DNA of 43,539 nucleotides from Helochares maculicollis (taxonomy: Eukaryota; Arthropoda; Insecta; Coleoptera; Hydrophilidae), in the NCBI GenBank assembly GCA_033557835.1, contig JAWQRO010000307.1, forward strand, positions 1-43,539, in the 5' to 3' direction. The position numbers and the translations under genes are program-made. The notes beneath the pieces were generated by a model that saw only the letters and a list, made by a program, of their open reading frames with translations, did not search any database and was not told the origin of the DNA. This document shows, in pieces, positions 21,401-31,564 of the stretch (position 1 is the first letter of the stretch; each line of letters starts with the position of its first letter).

Positions 21401-21572
21401 GGAGGTCATTAGGGTTCACCCCCTCCGAGTTAAACCGTTTATACATGGCCTTATCGCTTCCGGCCATCTTACATGAGTAACTCTCAATGCGCCCCACAAT
21501 CTTGCTGTCCCCTGTCTCAATGCACAAGGCATTATTTATCGCTTCGAATCTGCTGCTTTCCAAGAGCTTCAT
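15494..21572 (-). CDS. Maf1: MAF1, repressor of RNA polymerase III
   Basis: Three minus-strand exons (21572-21231, 16032-15755, 15560-15494) join in phase to 228 residues. The N-terminus MKLLESSRFEAINNAL, the block ETGDSKIVGRIESYSCKMAG, then SRKTLFYLIATLN, and in exon 2 CDIYSYNPDLGSDPFGEDG followed by LWSFNYFFYNRKLKRIVFF, are the conserved A, B and C boxes of MAF1. The protein ends in a short acidic tail (AMDEDEFE), as in other animals but shorter. MAF1 shuttles to the nucleus when TORC1 activity falls and blocks Pol III initiation via Brf1. The region between boxes A and B is Ser-rich (SSYSQYSRSASG) and is a likely phosphorylation segment. The gene is convergent with Ddi1. Confidence 0.95.
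16905..16990. repeat. old interspersed repeat, copy 1
   Basis: The segment reads ATCTCAAGATTTTGTCAGAT and continues through a GTTTGTGTGTGTGTAT stretch. It aligns with 22754-22840 over most of its length with small gaps: CTCAAGATTTTGTCAGATC against CTCGAGATTTTGGCGGATC, and GAATCCATTTTGA in both. The class is unknown and no coding content is visible. Confidence 0.5.
17856..18822 (+). pseudogene. mariner transposase relic (element C)
   Basis: It starts with an intact ATG (MSNFEPSIEHLRHVMIFLL) but runs into the internal deletion and loses frame. The second helix-turn-helix is good (MNVTQQAISGRLRAMG, then WVPHKLNERQ). The first catalytic aspartate is in LSDEKWIYF (canonical GDEKW). The frame ends at a TGA near 18290. 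Further frames show QHDNASAH, with one indel, and PPYSQDLAPSNYHLF, where the last catalytic Asp appears as Asn. The C-terminus (GIHKFPERC) is recognisable. It is non-functional. Confidence 0.85.
18809..18884 (+). repeat. 38-bp tandem duplication in the mariner C 3' end
   Basis: Two head-to-tail copies (18809-18846 and 18847-18884) share TGTTCTTAAATAATTGTATT and TTTTCATGAAAA with one internal difference. Element A has a single copy (about 347-384, minus strand), so the duplication arose in C after or during insertion. Confidence 0.75.
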
Positions 21573-22753
21573 CTTTAGCTTTGTTAATGGAACGTTCAGC
21601 TATGTAGCTGCTATCTGTAGCTACAGTTATGCTGTTTTAGGTGTGTGTTGGTTGTTTAAAGACGACTGTCGTGTCTTGATTATGGTTTAATTAAAAGGGA
21701 AGAATGGAACGGTGGGATCACGGAGGGCTTATATGAGGATACAACTTGTAACACTGGCCACTGAATAGTTTTTAAACATAGCTGTTGGGTGTATAAATAT
21801 TCCTTTTCTCTTGGAGTGAAGAAGGCTGAACGATGGCAGTAGAAGAGAACGCTTCGCTGACCTCTTATTCAGTAAATGATTAGGGCACATCACAAATGAA
21901 GGAGTTGTAGAAATGAATTTTATATTCACCCGAATCCTTGTTTTCAGGTTTGTTTACCAACAAAACGGACAACCAAGCGCGGGTTCGGTTCGATTCGGGT
22001 CGGGAACTCACAAACAAAGCCAAAATGGACGAGTCCACTATTTTTTAACTCTATTCCTTTTTTCTCACCAATTCACTCTCTCTCGATCAGTGTTCGGAAC
22101 GTTCAGAATCACAAAACATTTCTTACACTCGAGAAGAACCGGAAAAACCTTAAAATGCAACTGAATTTCCTTCAAAATTCTCAGGTTAAACGAAACAAAA
22201 AACAACTATGTTTGACATTTACTGAATAGATAACACTTTCCGTCTCTGCTTTCTGGAGTGAGGCTATCTACATACACACAACAATTAAGTAGCGCTGCCA
22301 ATAAACAAATCTAAAAATACACCTGATCAATAGAATGGCGCGTAGACGTTGCACAACGCCCCTTATTCAAAACTATGACCGTTGCGTTGCTCGTAAATAC
22401 TTAAAATTTAAGCTCACGTAATTACAACAGGTTTAATTATAGAATTAACATTTCTTTCAGTCTTGGACTGTAGTGGGAGACGCAAACGTTGGTAGCACTG
22501 AGTCGGAGGCGCGTTCATTCAAATTTAATCGTCGCGGTAACATCTTCGCTTTGAATAAGAATGGAAGAAGATCGTTGATTTGGAAACTAACGGACGCGCT
22601 AAATACAAGCGATTTCTATAATGTTATAACAATCGTAGCTTTACAATTAGAAAACTGTGCCAAAACCAGCATATTTATTGCATAGATTTGCAAGTAATTA
22701 AGTTTTACATTTCCGTATAAGGAAAGTAATGGGGATTATAACAAATTTGACCT

Positions 22754-22840
22754 CGAGATTTTGGCGGATCATTATTTTTCGAATGCCCTAGAATCCATTT
22801 TGACCATTTTTGGGCTGTTGTCTGTGTGTATTTGTGCGTA
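22754..22840. repeat. old interspersed repeat, copy 2
   Basis: It matches copy 1 at 16905-16990. The similarity may continue loosely to about 22925 (CGGTCAAACTGTTTGAGATG). A third, weaker echo (CGATCTCGGATCATTATTTT) begins near 27005. At least two copies in 43 kb imply a moderately repetitive family. I cannot assign a class. Confidence 0.5.
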
Positions 22841-23219
22841 TGTAAGCACGATAGCGGTCAAACTGTTTGAGATGAAGCCAAGAAATTTGGTACACGGAAG
22901 TGGGACTTTACCGCTATAATTCAATTTTTAGTCGCGAATTTACATTGTAAAATTGGACCCTTCTATTAGTTATGAATTCATATATTAATATTGGACCCTT
23001 TGCAAAATGTGTTTACGAGCGCTCAATATTACAGACTACTTAAGAGTATTTTTTCACTTTCACCACTTCCTTATCAACATATTAATGTTGCCTATATTTT
23101 TATACGGGAATGTTAAGTACAGATACTTCAGAATTTCGTTACATCACCAAACTAGTTTCGCCAATATCTCATAGTAATCATTTTATGTTCGTCCTCGTGC
23201 AACAATAACCTAGATATTC

Positions 23220-24020
23220 GTGGTAGGTCGAACATCATGAAAAAAATGGCGATTCGCAGATTTTTGGGGCGCTCTAGCGGCCCTCACAGGAAATGTAGAA
23301 ACTTACAGTTTGAAAATTCTCAATCAGGACGAACAATATAATAGATCTGTGTAAAATTTGTAAAAATAGGACGACTATTATAGCTTTTTTATTTTCACCC
23401 TGGGTCAGAGTTCTTGTCATCGATGAGTTAATGTCGCCGCCCCGAATCAAAATTTACAAAAATAGAAGCGATCAGACGCAGCCAAAGTTGCAGCTTTGTA
23501 ACAGTTGAATGTTTCGTCTGCCTTACAATTTTAATGCTTTCTCGGTCTCTGGTGTGTCTAACCCCGACGAGTTTTTCATCCAAACGTTTCTTACGATGTT
23601 GCCAGCCTACTGATACCAGAATCCAGAGGCCGCAGTCGCAATTACAGCTTTCAGGAGCTATGCAAATGTGCGAAAATCTGCACTCGATTTCCGACGGCCG
23701 TAACTCTTCTCCCCGTGGAAATATAGAAACGAAACTTACATCTTCGGCATTGGGAGGTTCGAAAGAATCAATTCACATATAAAATCGGGTAGACAGCTTC
23801 CGCCGTATCGACCGATGCCGGTAAGAAGGCCGAGGATGAATTTCTTGTTTAAATTTGCGATTCCTGTGATAAAAAAAAGTCAAGAATTTTTAGGCTCGAT
23901 GAGAAAAAAATTCACAGTGACCAAACGGAGAGAGCCAGGACCGCGATTGCCAAAATATTCTGATGAAATAGATTTTAAAATTCAGTCAAGCAGAGCCGCG
24001 GGAAATTGCTGGTTGTAATT
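23220..24020. other. GC-raised block of unknown origin
   Basis: By eye this 800-bp block is clearly less AT-rich than its surroundings, especially 23440-23850. It contains two loosely similar segments built around GGCCSTCACAGGAAATGTAGAAAC-like sequence (near 23280 and 23695). The open frames at 23534-23782 and 23815-24018 show no motif I recognise. It is most likely an old transposon or a non-coding regulatory block. Confidence 0.3.
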
Positions 24021-24467
24021 TAGATGGAAGTAAGTTGTTAAAAAATGAAAACCCCAAGAAATGCTTTCAACGGCAATCAAAAAAGACCACTGCTTGATGT
24101 ATGCAAAGAGATTTTACAATTGACTTGATGTAAAAGCAATACTTCATACATACCACCAAAAAGAGAGAAATCAAAAATTATAACTTATTATCAAAACCTA
24201 AAATTATTAACCATTATTTACGACAAATTGTCGGGTTTGTATGTACCTACACTAAATTGTTCCTCGTTTCTAAACTAACGTAATTTAATGTTAAAATAAT
24301 AGCTCCTTTGAAATTGCGTGCAAATTCACAAATTGTTTTGCGAATCATTTTTTCTCGTCTTATATCGTCCCCTATAATTACATAACAAAATAATTATATG
24401 TTTATCCCATTACAAATATTAAAACAGAGCGCATGGAAGAACAACTACTAATTACTCCTCCTAAGTC

Positions 24468-24474
24468 TATAAAA
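24468..24474 (+). promoter_or_regulatory. TATA box of the P450 gene
   Basis: TATAAAA lies upstream of an initiator-like TCAGT (24508-24512). The spacing, about 42 bp from the TATA start, is a little long, so the true start may be closer to 24500. A TATA promoter is typical of inducible detoxification P450 genes. Confidence 0.55.
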
Positions 24475-24537
24475 CAGAGATTTTGGAATAGGCATTCTTT
24501 TTGTCGGTCAGTGTTTTCAGGAGCAATTCGCTGCACG

Positions 24538-24630
24538 GTACGTATCTACCAAAACAGAAAACTTTCTCACTTATATATTCAATTATAAATTTTATATAAC
24601 AAATAGATTTTATGCAATCAAACTTTTTAG
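24538..24630 (+). other. predicted 93-bp 5' UTR intron of the P450 gene
   Basis: A donor CACG|GTACGT follows a short leader. An acceptor CAAACTTTTTAG is placed so that the ATG is the first exonic triplet. If spliced, the mRNA leader is only about 30-40 nt. Confidence 0.5.
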
Positions 24631-26249
24631 ATGCTTCTCGGCATTCTTACCCTCACTTTAATTTCTTATTTCCTCCACAAATTCCTGACCCGTAACTTTG
24701 ATTACTGGGCGAAAAGAGGAGTTCCCTTCGTCAGTCCCACCCCATTCTTTGGCAACTTTTGGGAGGCAGCCTGTTTTAAAGTCGACATAGGCGAATGTTT
24801 AAGTAGCTTGTACAAGTCAATGAACCACCCCTATTTTGGAATCTGGGTCTTCAATAAGCCACACCTCATCATCAAAAGCCCCGAGTTGATAAAGCAAGTT
24901 TTGGTCAAAGATTTCAATTATTTCTACGACAGGACCGTTGTGAGCGATCAAAATGCTGATTCTATAGCAGGAAATTTCCTCTTCGTGCTCAAGAACCCCG
25001 AGTGGAAGGAGATCAGAGGCAAAATGACCCCGGTTTTCACTTCGGGGAAACTTAAAAATATGTTCCACCTCATGCTTCAAGCTTCCGATAGCCTCACATC
25101 GTACATTTCCAAAAAATGCCTGCAAGAACGATCGGTCGAGTGCAAAGAAATATGTTCTAAATACACTACAGAGGTACTGACATCGACGGCTTTTGGTATC
25201 ACGGCCAATTGTTTCGAGGACGACAACTGCGAATTCAGAATAGCAGGCAGGGATATGTTTAACTTCAGCCTGCTGAGGGCCATAAATATCACCTGCTACT
25301 TTTTCCTACCCTGGATGGTTTCATTTTTCAAAATGAAATTCTTTCCCGAGTCGGTTTATAACTTTTTGAGGAACGTCTTCTGGCAAACCATCCACCAAAG
25401 GGAATTGGGCGATTTCAAGAGAAACGACTTGATTGATATAATCGTTCAAATGAAAAAAGATGAGGAGATAGGTGGAAACTTCACCGGAGATAAAGTTGTA
25501 GCTCAAGCAGTCCAATTTTATGCAGCTGGTTTTGAAACCACCAGCTCTACGATGGCCTTTACTTTATATGAACTTTCCTTAAATCAGCAGATACAAAAGA
25601 GGCTACGAGCTGAAATAAAAGAAACCATGAAGGAAAGCGGAGGGTTTACTTATGAGAATGTTCAAAATATGAAGTACCTACATATGGTCATAAGCGGTAA
25701 GGTAACCAGTGTGATATTTTTAACGTTTTTTTTTTATATCGGGATAATTCTAGAAACTCTTCGTAAATATCCAGTGTTGCCTTTCCTGGATCGGCGTTGC
25801 ATGAGTAACTATAAACTACCAGATACCGATTTTATTTTGGAAAAAGGCACCCCTGTCTACATTCCGATGATTGGTTTGCATATGGATTCGAAGTATTTTC
25901 CGAAGCCTGATCGCTACGACCCTGAACGGTTCAACGAAGTTGAAATTAAAAAAATACCTCCTTATGCCTATGTTCCTTTTGGAGAAGGCCCTCATAATTG
26001 CATTGGTTTGTACTCTCAGTATTGATTTTATTATTTAAATAATCTAAACTTGTTGCCTGTTATGTTGTAGGTGCTAGATTTGGTTTAATGGTAGCTAAAG
26101 TTGGTTTGGCTAGTATTTTAAATGACTTCGAAGTCATAAGAAATGAAAATACACCAATACCCATCAAGTTCGATCCTAAAAGTTTCATCATCCAGCCTAT
26201 AAATGGCCTTCCTATGACTTTCAGAAAAACGCTCTCAGAAGCTGCTTGA
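24631..26249 (+). CDS. cytochrome P450, CYP6-like (CYP3 clan)
   Basis: Three coding exons (24631-25696, 25754-26005, 26071-26249) give 498 residues, the normal P450 length. Residues 1-20 form a signal anchor (LLGILTLTLISYFL), so it is an ER-membrane monooxygenase using NADPH-P450 reductase. All hallmarks are present: C-helix WKEIR (125-129), I-helix oxygen-binding AGFETTS (299-305), K-helix ETLR (356-359), DPERF, and the heme loop FGEGPHNCIG with thiolate Cys438. FDYWAKRGVPFV near the N-terminus is typical of the insect CYP6 family, often linked to xenobiotic metabolism. The substrate cannot be read from sequence. The first intron is only 57 bp and lacks stops in frame. Confidence 0.93.
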
Positions 26250-26357
26250 TCTTTCTATAGTATGAAAAATCTTAATACATGATATGCCAAAAGAAAATTG
26301 GTCCCGCTTGACTAAGCTACATCTTCCATTAATTGCTAATTTTAAGTAAATACAATT

Positions 26358-26363
26358 AATAAA
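26358..26363 (+). terminator. poly(A) signal of the P450 gene
   Basis: AATAAA lies 109 bp after the stop in AT-rich sequence. Confidence 0.45.
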
Positions 26364-27222
26364 TTAATATATATTTTATAAAGCTGTAATGTTATAACAA
26401 TTGTAAGAGTTTCAAAAATACTAACCATATGTAATTGTTCTCTATAGAGCTGTGATTGAGATAATCATAGTCTTGGCCAACAGAGTTGTCTATTATTTTT
26501 GCAAATGAATTTCAACAACGTACATTCGTATTATCTGAATGATATTTTAAAATAAGTACCAACTGAAATTTGGTTTGAGCTAAACATATTATTAAGACTC
26601 AGATAACAATTTTGATTCCAGTTTTGGTAGAGATATACGTTTAAATAATATTTACTGCTTACAATAAATTAAAGTGATAGTACACAAATCGCTAGATTGA
26701 AAATTAAGAGCAAATTGCAAGTTTAGAAAAAGCTAAACTAAATAATTAACTGATTTCAAACTAATAATCATTTAAATGAAAATGTTTAATATAAACATCA
26801 GAAAAAGGTTCACAGCATCATCAATGATAATATCATTAATCATTAATAATATGCACATGCAAATACATTCAATCAAACAAATGAAGCAATTCCAGAAATA
26901 AAAATATTGGTATGTGGCTTTTCTCTGAAAATAGAGAAACATAGTTTACACTGTTTTTAAATCTGAATAGGTTCTAGGTCAGAAGTTTATATATTTGTAA
27001 AATGCGATCTCGGATCATTATTTTGAAAAAAATCTATATTTTAAATCATTCACTTTTAATTGAAGTTGAAAAGTTGCAATTTGGGCGAAATTGCTAAGAG
27101 TATACATTGGTGTGCTGTTATGGTAAAAGAGCAGAAATCAATTGAAATGGTTATGCCTTAGAATTATTTTTATTGAAATCATGAAATATTACAAAAATTG
27201 ATCTTACATTATATTAATTATA
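26364..27222. other. P450/SmB convergent spacer
   Basis: It is AT-rich with no coding content. On the minus strand a poly(A) signal for SmB (TTTATT on the plus strand) lies at 27169-27174, about 50 bp after the SmB stop. Confidence 0.5.
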
Positions 27223-28285
27223 TTAATAAGGTCTGGGAGGGCCCGGTGGTCCAGTTGGCCTCAACATACCAGGAGGAGGTCCTCTAAGCCCCATCGGTGG
27301 TGGAGGAGCTCCACGTCCCATGCCCATAGGTGGCATACCCATGATGCCAGGAGGAGGACCCATCATTCCAGGTGGTCCTCCCATCCTTGGGGGACCTTGG
27401 TTCATTTGAGGGGGAGCAGAGACTTGGCCACGGCCGCCCGGCGTCATTACTTGCTGTGATGGGCCTCCGACACCACGAACAGGTCCTTGTAACCCAACTG
27501 GTACCCCGCCAATACCTGCTGGCATTCCTCTGCCCGCTGTACGGCCCAACCCAGGACCAGGTGCAGCTCCAGGAATTGGTACACGAGGAAGACCTTCTTC
27601 TGGAGGCGGTGGACCTTCTATTGTCAATGACACGATGCTTTCTCCTCGCAATAACACAAAGCCCAAGATTCTTTTCTCCTCCCGTTCTACTTTGGAGTTT
27701 TTGGGTTTGATTTTCCTGAATTCTTCGCAGTCTCCAAGGATCATGTTCATGTGCTTATCGAAAGCTTTGAACGTCCCTATAAAGGTGCGAGAATCCTGCA
27801 GGGTGATTCTCACCCTGTAGTTTATATGCTGAAGCATTTTATTGTTTTTTCCCACCGTCTATTAATAGGAAAATACATCATTATTAGTTAAACGGTATTA
27901 CGGAACAATATTACAAAACTAATTGTTGGGAGTTGTCTACAAGCTGTAGTATACGATAAATGACGACATGATCAAGGATTACTAAAATAATGAAACAATT
28001 ATTGTTTCGAAGCCCCTAAAAAGTCTTGCTCATCAGCATTTCATTAATTCTTCCAATCGTCATGATTTATTGCATTTAAACATTGATTGACAAACAAAGT
28101 GAAATATATATGGGTGAATTTTATAAGAAATTCTTGTTAAAATCATTTTTTGCTAAAATGCTCGTTAAAGACCGCAAAAAGTTATTGGATAAATCTGGTT
28201 TGATAGTTGTGCATAACCTCACTTTTAAACGTTTTGCCTACGTTTGGTGCAATTGCAAACTTTTTCATAATAAATTACTTACCAT
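27223..28285 (-). CDS. SmB: small nuclear ribonucleoprotein-associated protein B (SmB)
   Basis: The large minus-strand exon (27858-27223) begins T-V-G-K after an AG acceptor, matching the second to fifth residues of animal SmB. The missing initiator is supplied by CCACCAAAATG|GTAAGT, with the ATG at 28285-28283. Exon 1 therefore contributes only the ATG. The joined protein has 212 residues. The Sm fold carries both Sm motifs: TFIGTFKAFDKHMNMILGDC and, near residue 70, LGFVLLRGESIVSL. The tail is Gly/Pro/Met-rich with PPPGM-like repeats (MMGPPPGIMGMPP) that in other animals bind GYF/WW-domain partners. It forms the heptameric Sm ring on spliceosomal U1, U2, U4 and U5 snRNAs and is assembled in the cytoplasm by the SMN complex. 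Confidence 0.95.
27859..28282 (-). other. intron of SmB directly after the start codon
   Basis: This 424-bp phase-0 intron runs from GTAAGTAATT to an ATTAATAG acceptor. It contains no recognisable nested gene. Confidence 0.75.
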
Positions 28286-28906
28286 TTTGGTGGATTCGGT
28301 TTTCCTATCGAATACCTATAAAATATTTACGCCGAATTAGCGTAATTTATATAAAAATTAAAGGACGAGCCTAACGCATTTAGCGCTGCTTAACTTTAAG
28401 ATGGCCAGCCAATGAAACCGGGCGTTTGCGATTTCAGCGCAACCTATAGGAATTATTGTTAAACAATATGAAAATTTGTTAGTTTTTGAGAAATGATGCT
28501 AAATTGCCGTATGATTTTCAAATTTTGGTAGTTTAGACCATTAATATAAATCGCATTTTTATCCCAAATTTCAGTATTAGCTGAAAAATTGCATCTTCTT
28601 TTCAGAAATTACTTTACATATAAAAAATTATAGAGCAGAATATTGCCTCGCCAAATCCACATAACATGCGTTTATAATAAATTAACTCGGAAATGTCACC
28701 CCTGTTCCATAAACCTTAAAATTGATCAAAGAATTTACTAAGAAAAATAAATAAAAGATTATTAACTGTTTGTTGATATCGCTATAAACAAACTATTTAT
28801 TTTTAATCCGCGCTTAGTCAGGGGTCGGGTTTTTCAGCAGTTCTGACAGATTTTTTGAGTTTTATTAAAATTTCCATGAAAGGATTCAAATTTCGCGCTG
28901 TTAGCA
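28286..28906. promoter_or_regulatory. shared divergent promoter region of SmB and Prdx6
   Basis: The two start codons are 620 bp apart and point away from each other. No TATA box is well placed for either gene. SmB transcription probably begins between 28300 and 28450, in a modestly GC-rich patch. Prdx6 probably begins near TTAGTCAGGGG at about 28815. An out-of-frame ATG at 28876 precedes the Prdx6 start and opens a 71-codon overlapping frame. Confidence 0.5.
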
Positions 28907-31243
28907 ATGTCGAAAACCTTCGTTCACCAAACAAGCCACCGGCTTGTTTTCTACCTGCTTGTCTTGAGCACATTTTTGATCCAAACTTCAGCGATGGCGA
29001 AACTAGGGCAAATTTTTCCAAATTTCCAGGCAAACTCCACTGTTGGCATGATCGATTTCCACGAGTGGCTTGGCGATTCGTAAGTAATTAATAAGATTCA
29101 TGTATATAACATATAAAACCATAGGTTATGTTTTTTTGGCTCGGTTTGTTTCAAAAGGCAATCCTCAAATGTGAGCAGCACAGTCTGCACCAATCAGGGA
29201 GCTGGAATTTATAGTTTCTTACCGATACATATTGCTTTTTGGAACAAATATTTTTATTTACTGTCGGTTTCGGTTAATCGGACATTTGCCTATTCGGATC
29301 GGATTCTAAATACCGGAAGCATATTTATTTGGCAAAAATTTCAAGTCTAAATTGAACTTCATTCAAGCTAAGCAAAAAATATTACAATCCTCTCATACAT
29401 TCCCTCATTTTAGGAGGTGCACAAAATTGTTATGAAGAATGAAATCTTTAAATAACTTCTGTGAAGCAGTTTATATATATTATTCATAATTACACTAACA
29501 ATAACCAATAAGTTTTGCATTACTGCTCGTAAAATTTGATCAAATTTTAATATCTCATTACAATAGTAACTTTAAGACTTATATTTCTATTCTGCTCTTA
29601 ATGAAGATAATTACTGTTTGTTGCAAACTATCAATATAGATTTATATATTGTAAATTTAAAATTTTCTTGTAATATGTATTCAATATGGAAATTGCCAAA
29701 AAATAAATACACATAGCTAAATTATGTTTAAAAATGGCTATTAGGGTATTTTTATTAATTTGTTTTTTGCAATGTACTCTGATGTAATTCAGAGATTTTT
29801 GACAAATAATTGTGTACAACATGTGAAGAAAAATCCTGTGTTGTTATCCTTAACTAATAATTAAAGATTACTTAAGTTCGACTAATAGGAGCTTGCTAAA
29901 CTTATAATCTACTATTTATCCGAGTCTAATATCTTACTCCTTTATGTTTTTCAATTAATGCATGTTAATTAATTGATAATATGTGAATCATGTAAGCATA
30001 TGATTTTTTAATGATTGCATTGAATGATTTGCTGAGTTGTTTGGATAAACATTGAGTTCGTTCATATAAGATTTTACAGTGCCTCTTAAATTCTTTTTTT
30101 TATTGTAGAATTGTGCAGAATAATGATATTCATTGACAATCATTCTCAATGTTTTATATTGAAATTTCTTTAGCATTACTAATCTGAATAGGTCCACGAG
30201 CTTCCTGATTGGCTTGTCAAAAAATAGCTAATTTTGCATTGAAAGTTTATTCTCAATGAGCTAATATAATTTATAAAGTTGTATGAGAATTTGTCCATTG
30301 AAACCAGTGAAATTGTCAATGTAAAATTACAAAAATAAACTTAAAGTTTAGAAAATGTATCCATTAAGACGAAGATTTAATGTCATTAAATTGTTTCCTG
30401 GATTAACTATACTGTTTTGTATATCTGCAACCTAAATCACAGAATTACTAAAAAACTTTTGACGAAACACATTTTAAATTTTAGATGGGGGATACTGTTT
30501 TCTCACCCGGCTGATTTCACACCTGTTTGTACTACAGAGCTCGCACGGGTTGTCCAGTTGCACGATGAGTTCAAGAAACGCAATGTAAAATGCATTGCTT
30601 TGTCTTGCGACCCCGTGGAGTCTCACAAGAAGTGGCAAGAGGACATAAAGTCATACGCAGGAATTAATGCCAGTTTTCCCTACCCCATAATTGCCGACGA
30701 AAAGCGCACTTTAGCTGTTCAGCTGGACATGTTGGATCCTGACGAGTTGGATGCTTCAGGGATTCCACTTACGGCCCGAGCTGTTTTTGTTATTGATCCA
30801 AAGAAAAAAATGCGACTATCTATATTGTACCCTGCAACGACTGGCCGTAATTTTAAGTAAGTAAGATCAGCACTAAGTTGTCTTGAGGTTTTCAAAGTAA
30901 AAGTGCCACTTACCAATATCTAAACCTCGAGGCAGTTTAATCAAATTATATGGATGTAACTAAAATTTCATTTTGCTTCAGTGAAATTCTAAGAGTAATC
31001 GACTCATTACAACTTACGGACAAATATAGGATAGCAACACCTGTTGACTGGAAGGTAAAATTTTGTAATCTTAGATGTGGTGAAATGTTAACAAAGTAAC
31101 AATTTTAGCTTGGCGATGAAGTCATGGTCCAACCAACTGTTTCAAAAGAAGAAATCGGCGATCTGTTCCCAAAAGTAGTGGAAGTTTCTTTACCATCAGG
31201 CAAAACATATCTACGAAAGACGCCGTGTCCCAGCAAGTCATAA
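28907..31243 (+). CDS. Prdx6: peroxiredoxin-6 (1-Cys) with N-terminal signal-like extension
   Basis: Four exons (28907-29079, 30485-30856, 30982-31054, 31109-31243) join in phase to 250 residues. The core starts at a second in-frame ATG (28994, MAKLGQIFPNF), which gives 221 residues, the usual Prdx6 size. The peroxidatic cysteine is in DFTPVCTTE (Cys73 long form, Cys44 short form). GDSWG (Ser58) reproduces the lipase-like motif of vertebrate PRDX6, which also has phospholipase A2 activity. TPVDWK and LPSGKTYLRKTP are family C-terminal blocks. There is no resolving cysteine of the 2-Cys type. The extra 29 residues have basic residues, a hydrophobic core (LVFYLLVLSTFLI) and a TSA end, so they look like a signal peptide. 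An in-frame stop at 28877-28879 bounds the frame. Confidence 0.94.
29080..30484 (+). other. first intron of Prdx6
   Basis: This 1.4-kb AT-rich intron starts GTAAGTAATT and ends with an AAATTTTAG acceptor. I see no nested gene or transposon end. Confidence 0.6.
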
Positions 31244-31350
31244 AGGAGGGAAAAAAATGCAAAATTTACCAAATATTGTATTTGTTTCATTTTGTTTTTA
31301 TTTAATTTCCAAATTGTTTCTAGTTTTACATACATATAGATAAGTTAAAA

Positions 31351-31356
31351 AATAAA
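31351..31356 (+). terminator. poly(A) signal of Prdx6
   Basis: AATAAA lies 108 bp after the stop. It is only about 55 bp from the opposing RCN2 signal, so the two mRNAs end almost back to back. Confidence 0.5.
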
Positions 31357-31408
31357 TAATCAAGTGTATATTTTTTACTAAATAAATTAATACAATGGCA
31401 CTAAAGAT

Positions 31409-31414
31409 TTATTC
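31409..31414 (-). terminator. poly(A) signal of reticulocalbin-2
   Basis: TTTATT on the plus strand reads AATAAA on the minus strand, about 150 bp after the RCN2 stop. Confidence 0.45.
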
Positions 31415-31564
31415 GCATTACATTAGGTATACGATGAGGATTACACGGTTTCATGTAGTTACTTCTTATATAATTTACAACATGTACAAAATATTTTTAC
31501 AACGCAAAATCAGAAAGACTGCATAAAAGAGGATTTTTAATTTGTTTAGTTCACGGTTCCGGGA

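Larger units (their letters stand above)
21573..24467. other. Maf1 5' flank and intergenic region before the P450
   Basis: There is no supported gene here. The Maf1 promoter and 5' UTR should lie in the first few hundred bases. At 22459-22685 a TTTCTTTCAG acceptor-like site precedes a 70-codon open frame with no recognisable motif; I do not call it. Repeat copy 2 is at 22754-22840. Two TGGACCCTT-containing lines (about 22950 and 22995) look like further repeat debris. 23220-24020 is compositionally different (separate entry). Confidence 0.45.

Noticed and set aside
22473..22685. 70-codon open frame after an acceptor-like TTTCTTTCAG
   Set aside because: No recognisable domain, no matching donor or partner exon, and no homologue that I recognise.
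25990..26034. P450 ending at the in-frame stop near 26025
   Set aside because: The frame stops inside an intron. Splicing 26005 to 26071 restores the glycine after the heme cysteine and gives a normal C-terminus.
27372..27710. 112-codon plus-strand open frame over SmB
   Set aside because: It is the antisense shadow of the Gly/Pro-rich SmB tail.
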